A stretch of 64,000 nucleotides of DNA, from the NCBI RefSeq assembly GCF_016405885.1, contig NZ_JAEKGC010000007.1:173661-237660 (forward strand), read 5' to 3'. The first letter of the stretch is position 1. Each line of letters starts with the position of its first letter. The notes beneath the pieces are model-generated. The model ran no database searches. It saw only the letters and a list, made by a program, of their open reading frames with translations, and was not told the DNA's origin. The translations under genes were made by a program, and so were the position numbers. Shown here piece by piece: positions 26,448 through 33,783 of this stretch. This stretch comes from Arthrobacter sp. MSA 4-2 (GTDB lineage: Bacteria > Actinomycetota > Actinomycetes > Actinomycetales > Micrococcaceae).

Positions 26448-26888
26448 GTGGCACGTGTGAAGCGGGCGGTAAACGCCCACAAAAAGCGTCGGGTTATTCT
26501 TGAGCGCGCCAAGGGCTACCGCGGGCAGCGTTCGCGCCTGTACCGCAAGGCCAAAGAGCAGCTGCTGCACTCGTTTGTGTACAGCTACGGTGACCGCCGC
26601 AAGCGCAAGGGCGACTTCCGCCGCCTGTGGATCCAGCGCATCAACGCTGCATCCCGCGCGAACGGCCTCACCTACAACCGCCTGATCCAGGGCCTGAAGG
26701 CCGCGGAGATCCAGGTGGACCGCCGCATGCTCGCCGACCTCGCCGTCACCGACGCCGCCGCGTTTGCCACGCTGGTATCGCTGGCCAAGGCCGCCCTGCC
26801 CGCCGACACCTCCGCTCCCGTTGTCGCGGAAGAGAAGGTCGTCAAGGCGCCCCGGGCCACCAAGGCCAAGGCCGCAGCGAAGGCCTAG
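26448..26888 (+). CDS. rplT: 50S ribosomal protein L20
   Basis: A 146-residue protein. The first 118 residues are L20 ([38 protein letters not shown], cut here only for description, through [17 protein letters not shown]). The last 25 are an Ala/Lys-rich extension, a modest actinobacterial feature. The GTG start at 26448 follows CTGAAGGAG. L20 is needed early in 50S assembly and in other phyla represses this operon; no matching operator could be identified here by eye. Confidence 0.96.
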   Translation: MARVKRAVNAHKKRRVILERAKGYRGQRSRLYRKAKEQLLHSFVYSYGDRRKRKGDFRRLWIQRINAASRANGLTYNRLIQGLKAAEIQVDRRMLADLAVTDAAAFATLVSLAKAALPADTSAPVVAEEKVVKAPRATKAKAAAKA

Positions 26889-26926
26889 GTCCGTTGCCGG
26901 CACCGCCGGCTGCAGCCTGAAATTTC

Positions 26927-27871
26927 ATGAGCATATCCGGACGCCCCCAGGCACCAGCGATGACCAACCCCCGAGCCGATCGGGTGAGGGAGGTCGCGCG
27001 GCTTGCGGGGCGTCCGGCGCGTTTAAAGCGGCGGCAGTTCCTCGCCGAAGGCCCCCAGGCGGTCCGCGAGGCGCTTCGGCTGCACGCGTTGCGCGGGGCC
27101 TCCGGCGGGCAGGAGGTCGTCACCGAGCTCTTCGCCACCGGCGCCGCCCTCGAACGCAACCCCGACATCGCCGCGCTGGCCGACGGGCCGGGCCTGCCCG
27201 CCGCGCGGCTGGTCACCGACGAGGTCCTCGCCGAGATGTCCTCGACCGTCACACCGCAGGGTCTCATCGCGGTCTGCCGCTTCATCGACGTCTCCCTTGA
27301 GAGCGTGCTCGCGGCGCGTCCTAAGCTGCTCGCGGTGCTGGTCGAGGTCCGCGATCCGGGCAACGCCGGAACCATCCTGCGGGCCGCCGACTCCGCCGGA
27401 GCCGACGCTGTCATCCTCACCGCCTCAAGCGTCGACCTTTACAACCCGAAGGCGGTGCGCTCGACCGCCGGCTCGCTCTTCCACCTTCCCGTGGTGCTGG
27501 GAGCCGACCGGGACGAACTCCTCGCGGCCCTGCATCAGCACTCCCTGACCGTCCTTGCGGCGGACGGGTACGGCGACGTCGACCTCGATGCGCTCCAGGA
27601 CGAGTCCTCGGCACGCCGGCTAACCCAGGCCGGTACCGCCGTCGGCGCCGCGGGGGACCGGGCCCGGCTCGAAGAGCCGACCGCCTGGCTCTTCGGCAAC
27701 GAGGCCCAGGGCCTCCCTGCTGAGCTGGTCGAGGCGGCCGGACACCGGGTGGCCGTGCCTATCTACGGGCAGGCCGAGAGCCTCAATGTCGGCACCGCGG
27801 CCACCGTCTGCCTCTACGCCTCGGCCCGCGCCCAGCGCCGGACACCGCCGGACGCCTCTTTCCCCGCCTGA
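26927..27871 (+). CDS. TrmH/SpoU-family RNA 2'-O-methyltransferase
   Basis: A 314-residue protein with an N-terminal SpoU substrate-binding domain (RPARLKRRQFLAEGPQAVREAL) and the knotted SPOUT catalytic domain with all three motifs: EVRDPGNAGTILRAADSAGAD, WLFGNEAQGLP and ESLNVGTAATVCLYA. Enzymes of this type methylate ribose in rRNA or tRNA using S-adenosylmethionine; the exact site is unknown. Its place after rplT and usually before pheST is common in actinobacteria, though here a transporter group lies between. ATG 26927 is used; ATG 26960 (MTNPRADRV) is possible. A small hairpin follows the stop. Confidence 0.88.
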   Translation: MSISGRPQAPAMTNPRADRVREVARLAGRPARLKRRQFLAEGPQAVREALRLHALRGASGGQEVVTELFATGAALERNPDIAALADGPGLPAARLVTDEVLAEMSSTVTPQGLIAVCRFIDVSLESVLAARPKLLAVLVEVRDPGNAGTILRAADSAGADAVILTASSVDLYNPKAVRSTAGSLFHLPVVLGADRDELLAALHQHSLTVLAADGYGDVDLDALQDESSARRLTQAGTAVGAAGDRARLEEPTAWLFGNEAQGLPAELVEAAGHRVAVPIYGQAESLNVGTAATVCLYASARAQRRTPPDASFPA

Positions 27872-27873
27872 GC

Positions 27874-27889
27874 GGCCCGCTTCCGGGCC
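27874..27889. terminator. Small hairpin between convergent methyltransferase and MFS genes
   Basis: GGCCCG (27874-27879) pairs with CGGGCC (27884-27889) over a CTTC loop. It is short, but placed between two converging stop codons. Confidence 0.4.
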
Positions 27890-27902
27890 CTGCCCCAGGG
27901 GC

Positions 27903-29126
27903 TCAGCCGACCGGTTCGAGGGTGCGCGCCTTGGCCCGCGCCGCCCGGGCGTCCATCCTGCCGCTGGTCAGCGCCACAAGGAGCCCCACCACGGCCAGCC
28001 CCGCCCCGACCAGGGCCGGCGCCGTGAATCCCCAGCCGGCGGCGATGACCGCCCCGCCCACCGCCGCGCCCAGGGCGTTGGCGATATTGAGTGCCGCGTG
28101 GTTCAGCGACGAGGCCAGCGAGGGCGCGCCGGGGGAGACATCGAGGAGCCGGGTCTGCAGCGACGGGATCAGGGAGGCGCCGCTGGCCCCGACCAGGAAG
28201 ACGAACAGGAACGCCGTCGGCGGGAAGCGCATCGCCAGCGGGAACACCACGAGGACGACGACGATGACCGCCATGACCGCGTAGATGCTGCCCAGCACCG
28301 ACCTGTCGGCGATCCGCCCGCCCACCACGTTGCCGACCAGCATGCCGACGCCGTACAGGGCAACGACCAGGGGCAGGACGCCCGCGGGCAGGTCGGTGAC
28401 CTCGGTGATGATCGGGGAAATGAACGAATAGACGGCGAAGAAGCCGCCAAAGCCCACCGTACCGATCAGCAGGGTCATCCACATCTGCGGACGGCGCAGC
28501 GCGGAGAGCTCGCTGCGGATGCTCGCGTCGGGGTGCACCTCCTGCAGCGGAACAAACCGAAGGACCAGGAGGACGGTGGCGACACCGGCGACCGCGACCA
28601 GCAGGAACATGGAGCGCCAGCCGAACTGCTGGCCCAGCCAGGTGGCGAACGGCACCCCGACCACGTTGGCGATGCTGAGGCCGACCATCACCATCGAGAT
28701 CGCCCAGGCACGCCGGGTCGGCTTGGCCAGGGAGGCGGCGATCACGGCGGCCACCCCGAAGTAGGCGCCGTGGGGCAGGCCCGAAAGGAACCGGGAGAGC
28801 AGAAGCATGCCGTAGTCGGCGGCCAAGAAAGAGAAGAGATTGCCGAGCGTAAACACACCCATGAGCACCAGCGCCATGGTGCGCTGGCGCCTGCGCGCCC
28901 CGAGCGTCGCCAGGACCGGCGCGCCGACGACGACTCCGATGGCGTAGGCGGAGATGACGTGGCCGCCCTGGCTGTAGCTCAGGCCGAGGTCGTCGACCAT
29001 CTCCTGCAGCAGCCCCATGATGGCGAACTCGGTGGTTCCGATGGCGAAACCGCCGACGGCGAGGGCGGCAATGGCGAGGCCAAGCTGGCGGGGCGTAATG
29101 GCGGCGGCGGGCCGGGAGGAAGACAT
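27903..29126 (-). CDS. MFS transporter of the AraJ/drug-efflux DHA1 type
   Basis: A 407-residue protein with twelve predicted membrane helices. GTTEFAIMGLLQEMVDDLGLS after the first helix and YAIGVVVGAPVLATLGARRRQRT (loop 2-3, motif A) are typical of the AraJ/CmlA-like DHA1 exporters; motif C-like AGASGASLIPSLQTRLLD is in the second half. Such pumps export sugars, nucleosides or antibiotics; nothing here narrows the substrate. ATG 29126 is chosen because the frame upstream to 29258 has no family similarity. It is convergent with the SpoU methyltransferase and divergent from the small gene at 29390. Confidence 0.85.
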   Translation of the reverse strand: MSSSRPAAAITPRQLGLAIAALAVGGFAIGTTEFAIMGLLQEMVDDLGLSYSQGGHVISAYAIGVVVGAPVLATLGARRRQRTMALVLMGVFTLGNLFSFLAADYGMLLLSRFLSGLPHGAYFGVAAVIAASLAKPTRRAWAISMVMVGLSIANVVGVPFATWLGQQFGWRSMFLLVAVAGVATVLLVLRFVPLQEVHPDASIRSELSALRRPQMWMTLLIGTVGFGGFFAVYSFISPIITEVTDLPAGVLPLVVALYGVGMLVGNVVGGRIADRSVLGSIYAVMAVIVVVLVVFPLAMRFPPTAFLFVFLVGASGASLIPSLQTRLLDVSPGAPSLASSLNHAALNIANALGAAVGGAVIAAGWGFTAPALVGAGLAVVGLLVALTSGRMDARAARAKARTLEPVG

Positions 29127-29389
29127 AGACGACTTTCGGCGTGAAGTGGATGTCGACGCCGGAACTCCGGCGGGTGACGCCGTTGTCTTCCCCCACTGTA
29201 GTGCGGGCGGGAGGAGTGCGCAGGTTGGATGGGTCACAGCACCGGCGGCTCCCCGCACGCCAGCACCGTTCCGCCGGCGCCGGCGTCTTACCCCACGCCT
29301 GCTCCCACGCCTTCCCCACTCCTTCCCGTGTCCGCGCGGCGCGCCGCGGGGTTCTGGTGCAAAACGGCGCGGTCTGATTGGCTTAAGGC

Positions 29390-29635
29390 ATGAGTTGGTT
29401 CCACCCCAAAGACCAGTTGCCGGAGAGCGAGCACCTCCGGGAGGACATCAATCTCCCCGAGGCCGGGCACGAGTCCGCTGGGGAGTTCTCCGAGGAGGCG
29501 TACACCTCGACCCAGCTCAACGCGGGGCAGTTCGTTCCCGGGCTGAGCCCGCACGGCGAGTACCGGCACGAGCTCAATCCCGAGCACTTCGATGAGCCGG
29601 GCGACGGCCGGCTGGTCCACCCCGAGGAGAGCTGA
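29390..29635 (+). CDS. Small acidic protein, unknown function
   Basis: An 81-residue, strongly acidic and His-rich protein with no hydrophobic helix, cysteine or recognised motif. Composition is dominated by E, H, P and S; the patterns WFHPKDQLPE, EYRHELNPEHFDEPGDGR and the final VHPEES are soluble and probably disordered. The ATG follows CTTAAGGC with a short gap. Codon use matches the neighbours, with G or C at nearly every third position, which supports real coding. It is followed by tandem repeats and then the Nudix gene. I do not recognise it. Confidence 0.6.
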   Translation: MSWFHPKDQLPESEHLREDINLPEAGHESAGEFSEEAYTSTQLNAGQFVPGLSPHGEYRHELNPEHFDEPGDGRLVHPEES

Positions 29636-29686
29636 GGGGCTGGACGGCTCCGATTCTGGTCTGACCTAGCGTTGGTGAGACTCCAC

Positions 29687-29733
29687 GCTGGTTGGACCCG
29701 GGGCTGGTTGGACCCGGTGCTGGTTAGACTCGA
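29687..29733 (+). repeat. 16-bp tandem repeat ending in the Nudix promoter
   Basis: GCTGGTTGGACCCGG recurs at 29687 and 29703, and a changed copy GCTGGTTAGACTCGA at 29719. A more degenerate copy lies just before (around 29670-29686). The third copy contains the -10 TAGACT of the gene at 29737. Confidence 0.8.
29725..29730 (+). promoter_or_regulatory. -10 hexamer TAGACT of the leaderless Nudix gene
   Basis: TAGACT is followed by six bases and GTG 29737, with no ribosome site. Confidence 0.5.
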
Positions 29734-29736
29734 GGC

Positions 29737-30183
29737 GTGACCCTACGCGAAACCGCTCCCGCGCTCCGACAGATCGTCGGCGCCGCCATCGTGGACTCCC
29801 TCGCCCGCCCCACCGCCCTCCTTGTGGCGCGCCGCACGGCACCCGAGCAGTTCGCCGGCATGTGGGAATTCCCGGGCGGCAAGGTGGAGGCCGGCGAGAG
29901 CTGCACCGACGCCCTCCACCGCGAGCTGAGGGAGGAACTCGGCGTCGATGTGAGCCTCGGCGCCGAGGTGAGCGGACCCCTTCCGGGCGGGTGGCCGCTG
30001 AATGCCACGGCGGTGATGCGGGTCTGGCTTGCCGAGGTGGCCGACGGCGACCCGCAGCCCCTCCAGGACCACGACGAACTGCGCTGGATCGACCTGGCCG
30101 ACGCCCCGGCCCTGGCGGCGCTGCCGTGGATTCCGGCCGACCGGCCCATCGTCAGCGCCATCCTGGAGCTGGCGGGGTCCTAG
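29737..30183 (+). CDS. MutT-like Nudix hydrolase
   Basis: A 148-residue (deoxy)nucleoside triphosphate pyrophosphohydrolase-type protein. The Nudix box G-x5-E-x7-REUxEExGU is complete in GGKVEAGESCTDALHRELREELG, with the preceding MWEFPGG typical of MutT proteins that remove oxidised dGTP from the pool. The C-terminus has ELRWIDLADAPALAALPWIPADRPIV, the purine-stacking end of the same group. Role in avoiding oxidative mutation is inferred from family. It starts with GTG directly behind a -10-like box and converges with the radical SAM gene. Confidence 0.88.
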   Translation: MTLRETAPALRQIVGAAIVDSLARPTALLVARRTAPEQFAGMWEFPGGKVEAGESCTDALHRELREELGVDVSLGAEVSGPLPGGWPLNATAVMRVWLAEVADGDPQPLQDHDELRWIDLADAPALAALPWIPADRPIVSAILELAGS

Positions 30184-30225
30184 GCCGGCGCTCCTAGTGC
30201 GGCGTACCGTCGGCGGCCCGCCGCG

Positions 30226-30285
30226 GGCTGGAACAGTGCGGGCTGGAACAGTGTCGGCTGGAACAGTGTCGGCTAGAACAGTGTC
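30226..30285. repeat. 15-bp tandem repeat, 4 copies, across the end of the radical SAM gene
   Basis: Four units of GGCTGGAACAGTGTC run at 30226, 30241, 30256 and 30271, with single changes in the first and fourth. On the minus strand each unit encodes a pentapeptide (Q/E)PTLF. The change in the fourth unit turns a CAG codon into the TAG stop of the gene. Confidence 0.92.
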
Positions 30286-31370
30286 GGCTCGGTCTGCTCC
30301 GGCGGGGTGCGCGCACCCGGCCCGTTCCAGGCAATGGGCGGCCGAGACCGCGTGTCTCCCGCAGGTCCCTCCCCGGTGCCCTCCCGGCCGGCCGGGGCGC
30401 TGCGCATAAAGCCGGCTCCGGCCGGGAGCCCATGGCGTTTCCGGAAATAGCGGACCCGTCCGGTGAGCCACTGCGTGTACTCCTTCGAGGCGTAGGAACC
30501 ACTCCCGTAGAGGTCGCGGTACCTGGGGAGGAGGTGCCTGTGGTTTCGGGACAACCAGTTCAGGAACCATTCCCGCGCACCCGGCCGCAGGTGAAGCGGA
30601 CCCGCAGTGACTCCCGTGGCCCCGGCCGCTGCCAGCGCCGCAAAGAGCCCATCGAGGGCTTCATCGGTATCGGTGAGCCAGGGCAGGATCGGCATCGCCA
30701 TCACCCCACAGGGAAGGCCGGCGTCCCGAAGCCTGCGGATCAGCCCGAGGCGCGCCTTGGGCGCGGGCGTCCCGGGCTCCACAGCTTCGGCCAGGGCCGC
30801 GTCGGTCAGCGCCAGGGAAATGCCCATTCCCACCGGTACGGAGCCGGCGGCGGCGGTCAGCAACGGAATGTCCCGTGCCAGGAGCGTGCCCTTGGTGAGG
30901 ATTGAAAACGGCGTCCCGAAATCGGCGAGTGCGGTGATGATGCCGGGCATCAGGCGGTAGCGTCCCTCGGCCCGCTGGTATGGGTCGGTATTGGTGCCCA
31001 TCGCCACGTGCTCGTGCTTCCAGGAGGGCCGGGCGAGCTCCCTCCGCAGGACCTCCGGGGCGTTGGTCTTCACCACGAGCTGCGAATCGAAGTCCAGTCC
31101 CGAGTCGAGGTTGAGGTAGCTGTGGGTCTTGCGGGCGAAGCAGTACACGCACGCGTGGGAACAGCCGCGGTACGGGTTGATCGTCCAGGAGAACGGCATG
31201 CCGGAGCCGGCATGCACCCGGTTCAGCACGGACTTGGCAACCACCTCGTGGAAGGTGATACCGGCGAACTCGGGGGTGCGGACCGTGCGGACGAGCCCGG
31301 CAAGGGGCAGCAGCGGTTCGGTGCCGGTGACCGGCAGGGCGGAGTCGGTCTTCTGAGCATCCCAACGCAT
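30273..31370 (-). CDS. Rv2578c-family radical SAM protein
   Basis: A 365-residue enzyme. The SAM cluster motif C70-x3-C74-x2-C77 stands in PYRGCSHACVYCFARK, followed by FDSQLVVKTNAPEVL and the GTNTDPYQRAEGRYRLM segment that marks this family (related to SplB-like and archaeal radical SAM proteins). The reaction is unknown. ATG 31370 (MRWDAQ) is chosen because TCTAAT lies six bases upstream and an SOS box covers it; the earlier ATG 31388 lies within that box. The C-terminus is a Gly/Pro/Arg-rich tail ending in EPTLF inside a tandem repeat. The mycobacterial homologue is, as I recall, LexA-regulated. Confidence 0.85.
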   Translation of the reverse strand: MRWDAQKTDSALPVTGTEPLLPLAGLVRTVRTPEFAGITFHEVVAKSVLNRVHAGSGMPFSWTINPYRGCSHACVYCFARKTHSYLNLDSGLDFDSQLVVKTNAPEVLRRELARPSWKHEHVAMGTNTDPYQRAEGRYRLMPGIITALADFGTPFSILTKGTLLARDIPLLTAAAGSVPVGMGISLALTDAALAEAVEPGTPAPKARLGLIRRLRDAGLPCGVMAMPILPWLTDTDEALDGLFAALAAAGATGVTAGPLHLRPGAREWFLNWLSRNHRHLLPRYRDLYGSGSYASKEYTQWLTGRVRYFRKRHGLPAGAGFMRSAPAGREGTGEGPAGDTRSRPPIAWNGPGARTPPEQTEPTLF

Positions 31371-31376
31371 CCCTGA

Positions 31377-31394
31377 ATTAGAACACATATTCGA
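31377..31394 (-). promoter_or_regulatory. SOS box over the promoter of the radical SAM gene
   Basis: TAGAACACATATTCGA (31379-31394) matches the LexA consensus at 13 of 16 positions. On the minus strand it overlaps the -10 TCTAAT (31382-31377), which ends six bases before ATG 31370. Confidence 0.7.
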
Positions 31395-31426
31395 GTAAAA
31401 AGCAGGATGGGCGGGCCCGGATGGCC

Positions 31427-31432
31427 TACGCT
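31427..31432 (+). promoter_or_regulatory. -10 hexamer TACGCT of leaderless pcp
   Basis: TACGCT is followed by six bases (GGTTTC) and ATG 31439. Confidence 0.45.
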
Positions 31433-31438
31433 GGTTTC

Positions 31439-32077
31439 ATGATCCTCCTGACCGGCTTCGAGCCTTTCGGCGGCGAGGCCGTCAACCCCTCATGGTCGGC
31501 GGCCCGCGGCGCCGCCGACCGGCTGGCGTCCGAGGGGTACGAGGCCGCGGCGGTCGAACTGCCGTGCTCCTTCGCCGAGGCACCCCTGGTGCTCGCCGCG
31601 GCGCTGGAGCAGTTCCAGCCCCGGCTCGTGCTGTGCTCGGGGCAGGCGGGCGGCCGGAGCGCCATCTCGCTTGAGCGGGTGGCGATCAACCTCGTCGATG
31701 CGCGGATCCCGGACAACCGGGGGGAGCAGCCCGTCGACCGCCCGGTGCGGGATGGGGGACCGGCGGCCTACTTCACCTCCCTCCCAATCAAGGCGGCACT
31801 GGCACGGCTGGCCGGGGCCGGGATCCCGGCAGAGGTCTCGCAGACGGCCGGCACCTATGTGTGCAATTTCCTCTTCTACGCCCTGATGGATCTGCTCGCC
31901 TCGCGGGAGAACATCGCCGGCGGATTCATCCACGTGCCGTACTCGACCGGCCAGGGAGCCGTGCACGGCAAACCCGGCCTCGACGTCGGCTCGATGGCGA
32001 CGGCGCTCGCCCTCATCGCCGTCACGGCGCTGGAGAACCCCGTCGACATCGAGGTCCCCGCCGGCGCCGAACACTAG
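31439..32077 (+). CDS. pcp: Pyroglutamyl-peptidase I
   Basis: A 212-residue cysteine peptidase (C15 family) that removes N-terminal pyroglutamate. The catalytic triad is readable as E in ISLERVAINL, C in GTYVCNFLFY and H in GGFIHVPY. The N-terminal LLTGFEPFGGEAVNPSW is diagnostic. ATG 31439 is preferred over 31421 because MILLTGFEPFGG matches the family start and a -10-like box lies six bases before it. It is divergent from the radical SAM gene, with the SOS box between them, but the box is placed for the latter. Confidence 0.93.
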   Translation: MILLTGFEPFGGEAVNPSWSAARGAADRLASEGYEAAAVELPCSFAEAPLVLAAALEQFQPRLVLCSGQAGGRSAISLERVAINLVDARIPDNRGEQPVDRPVRDGGPAAYFTSLPIKAALARLAGAGIPAEVSQTAGTYVCNFLFYALMDLLASRENIAGGFIHVPYSTGQGAVHGKPGLDVGSMATALALIAVTALENPVDIEVPAGAEH

Positions 32078-32111
32078 CCCGGAATACCGATGGCCGGCGT
32101 CGCCCGTGCCG

Positions 32112-32555
32112 TCAGCGCCGGCGGATCACCGCGGCCGCAGCGGACCGCAGGCTGCGCACGGGGCGCTGCCGATAGCCGCCGTCGGCCAGGCCCGCATGGC
32201 GTTCGAAGGGGTTGAGCGAGGCGGGGTCCCCGGTGCGCAGCACCGACCACGCGGCGGCGGCGAAGTACAGCGGAAGGAAGGGCAGTCCCAGGCAGGCCGC
32301 GTACTGCAGGCTGTGCCGGGCCTCGTGGGTGAGCAGGGCCGTTCCCGCCCGTGAGCGGGGCCCGCGCAGGAATACGACGCTTCCTACGGTGAATGCCCCG
32401 GCAATCGGCAGCCGGCCGGTCCAGCCTTCGGCGATGATGATCCCGCCGGGCCCGGGCGAAAGGGTGCACCCTTTGGCCCGGGCGAGCAGCAGTGCGCAGG
32501 GGGTCGAGAGGTTCAGCCAGTTGAGGGCGCTGGCCACTGCGCCTCCGGAGCTCAT
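32112..32555 (-). CDS. Membrane-associated protein with an HExxH motif, function unknown
   Basis: A 147-residue protein. The middle carries HEARHSLQYAACLG, an HExxH zinc-binding pattern followed by a hydrophobic segment (LPFLPLYFAAAAWSVL), and then NPFERHAGLADGGY, reminiscent of the second half of DUF4157-like metallopeptidase folds. The N-terminal half has a beta-rich segment (GGIIIAEGWTGRLPIAGAFTVGSVVFLRG). ATG 32555 is supported by TAGGAT six bases upstream. Whether it is an active protease is unclear. It is convergent with pcp and divergent from pheS. Confidence 0.7.
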   Translation of the reverse strand: MSSGGAVASALNWLNLSTPCALLLARAKGCTLSPGPGGIIIAEGWTGRLPIAGAFTVGSVVFLRGPRSRAGTALLTHEARHSLQYAACLGLPFLPLYFAAAAWSVLRTGDPASLNPFERHAGLADGGYRQRPVRSLRSAAAAVIRRR

Positions 32556-32561
32556 GCGGAT

Positions 32562-32567
32562 ATCCTA
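32562..32567 (-). promoter_or_regulatory. -10 hexamer TAGGAT of the leaderless HExxH gene
   Basis: On the minus strand TAGGAT (32567-32562) is followed by six bases and ATG 32555. Confidence 0.5.
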
Positions 32568-32580
32568 GTTCCCGGTCAAT

Positions 32581-32586
32581 TAGACT
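32581..32586 (+). promoter_or_regulatory. -10 hexamer TAGACT before pheS
   Basis: TAGACT would start the pheST transcript near 32593, giving a leader of about 108 bases. I see no T-box or Phe-rich leader peptide in it. Confidence 0.45.
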
Positions 32587-32700
32587 GGCCATGCCGGGAA
32601 GTTGGTGTTCAACCGCTGCTCCCGGAACTTCCCCGATCGGCTCCGCAGACTTCCTGCGTCCGCCGGACCCGCAAACGAGAGTGCTAGGTAAGCCATCCCG

Positions 32701-33783
32701 ATGTCTAACTCCCACGAGCAAGTCGGGGCCGGGAGCCCCGGCGCCGAAATCCCCGACCCCCTTGATGCCGCGGCCGTCTCCGCGGCGGTCGACCGGGCCC
32801 TGGCCGACATTGCAGCGGCCGACACCCTCGATGCGCTCAAGGCGGTCCGGATTGCGCACACCGGGGAGAAGTCGGCCCTCAGCCTGGCCAACCGCGGTAT
32901 CGGAGCCCTCGCCAAGGACCAGAAGGCCGCCGCCGGCAAGAACATCGGCCCGGCCCGCGGCAGGATCAACGCCGCGCTCGCCGCCCGCACCCTCGAACTC
33001 GAAGCCGAACGCGACGCCCGGATCCTCGTCGAGGAGGCCGTCGACGTCACCGCCGCCCCGCAGCGGCGGCGCATGGGCGCCCGGCACCCGCTGTCCACCC
33101 TGCAGGAACGCGTCACCGACGTCTTCGTCGGCATGGGGTGGGAGATTGCCGAGGGCCCGGAGCTCGAGTCGGAGTGGTTCAACTTCGACGCCCTGAACTT
33201 CAAGCCGGACCACCCGGCGCGCGAGATGCAGGACACGTTCTTCGTCGAGCCGCCCAGCGCCCACCTGGTGCTGCGCACCCACACCTCCCCGGTGCAGGTG
33301 CGCTCCATGCTTGAACGCGAGCTGCCCATCTATGTGCTGTGCCCGGGGAAGGTCTTCCGCACCGACGAGCTCGATGCCACCCACACGCCGGTCTTCCACC
33401 AGTTCGAGGGCCTCGCCATCGACAAGGGCCTGACGATGGCCGACCTCGTGGGAACCCTCGAGCACTTCACCCGGCAGCTGTTCGGAGCGGAGGCGAAGGT
33501 CCGCCTGAGGCCGAACTACTTCCCGTTCACCGAGCCGAGCGCCGAGCTGGACATCTGGCACCCCGGAGCCAAGGGCGGTCCGCAGTGGATCGAGTGGGGC
33601 GGCTGCGGCATGGTCAACCCGAACGTGCTGCGCGCTGCCGGGATCGACCCCGAGATCTACTCCGGGTTCGCCTTCGGCATGGGGATCGAGCGGGCGCTCA
33701 TGTTCCGCAATGAGGTCAGCGACATGCACGACATGATCGAGGGCGACGTACGTTTCAGCCAACACTTCGGGATGGAGATCTAA
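32701..33783 (+). CDS. pheS: Phenylalanine--tRNA ligase alpha subunit
   Basis: The catalytic subunit, 360 residues. An N-terminal helical arm binds tRNA; class II motif 2 is in [19 protein letters not shown] and motif 3 in [36 protein letters not shown] and [10 protein letters not shown] are also diagnostic. It acts as an alpha2-beta2 enzyme with PheT, whose GTG start follows the TAA directly. ATG 32701 gives a leader of about 20 residues before the family core. The promoter-like TAGACT at 32581 would serve both genes. Confidence 0.97.
   Translation: MSNSHEQVGAGSPGAEIPDPLDAAAVSAAVDRALADIAAADTLDALKAVRIAHTGEKSALSLANRGIGALAKDQKAAAGKNIGPARGRINAALAARTLELEAERDARILVEEAVDVTAAPQRRRMGARHPLSTLQERVTDVFVGMGWEIAEGPELESEWFNFDALNFKPDHPAREMQDTFFVEPPSAHLVLRTHTSPVQVRSMLERELPIYVLCPGKVFRTDELDATHTPVFHQFEGLAIDKGLTMADLVGTLEHFTRQLFGAEAKVRLRPNYFPFTEPSAELDIWHPGAKGGPQWIEWGGCGMVNPNVLRAAGIDPEIYSGFAFGMGIERALMFRNEVSDMHDMIEGDVRFSQHFGMEI

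Noticed and set aside
30226..30285. CRISPR-like array
   Set aside because: Units are contiguous 15-bp repeats with no spacers; they are coding tandem repeats, and no cas gene is near.
32592..32700. T-box or Phe leader peptide before pheS
   Set aside because: No T-box core sequence, no run of Phe codons in a short frame, and no terminator/antiterminator pair seen.
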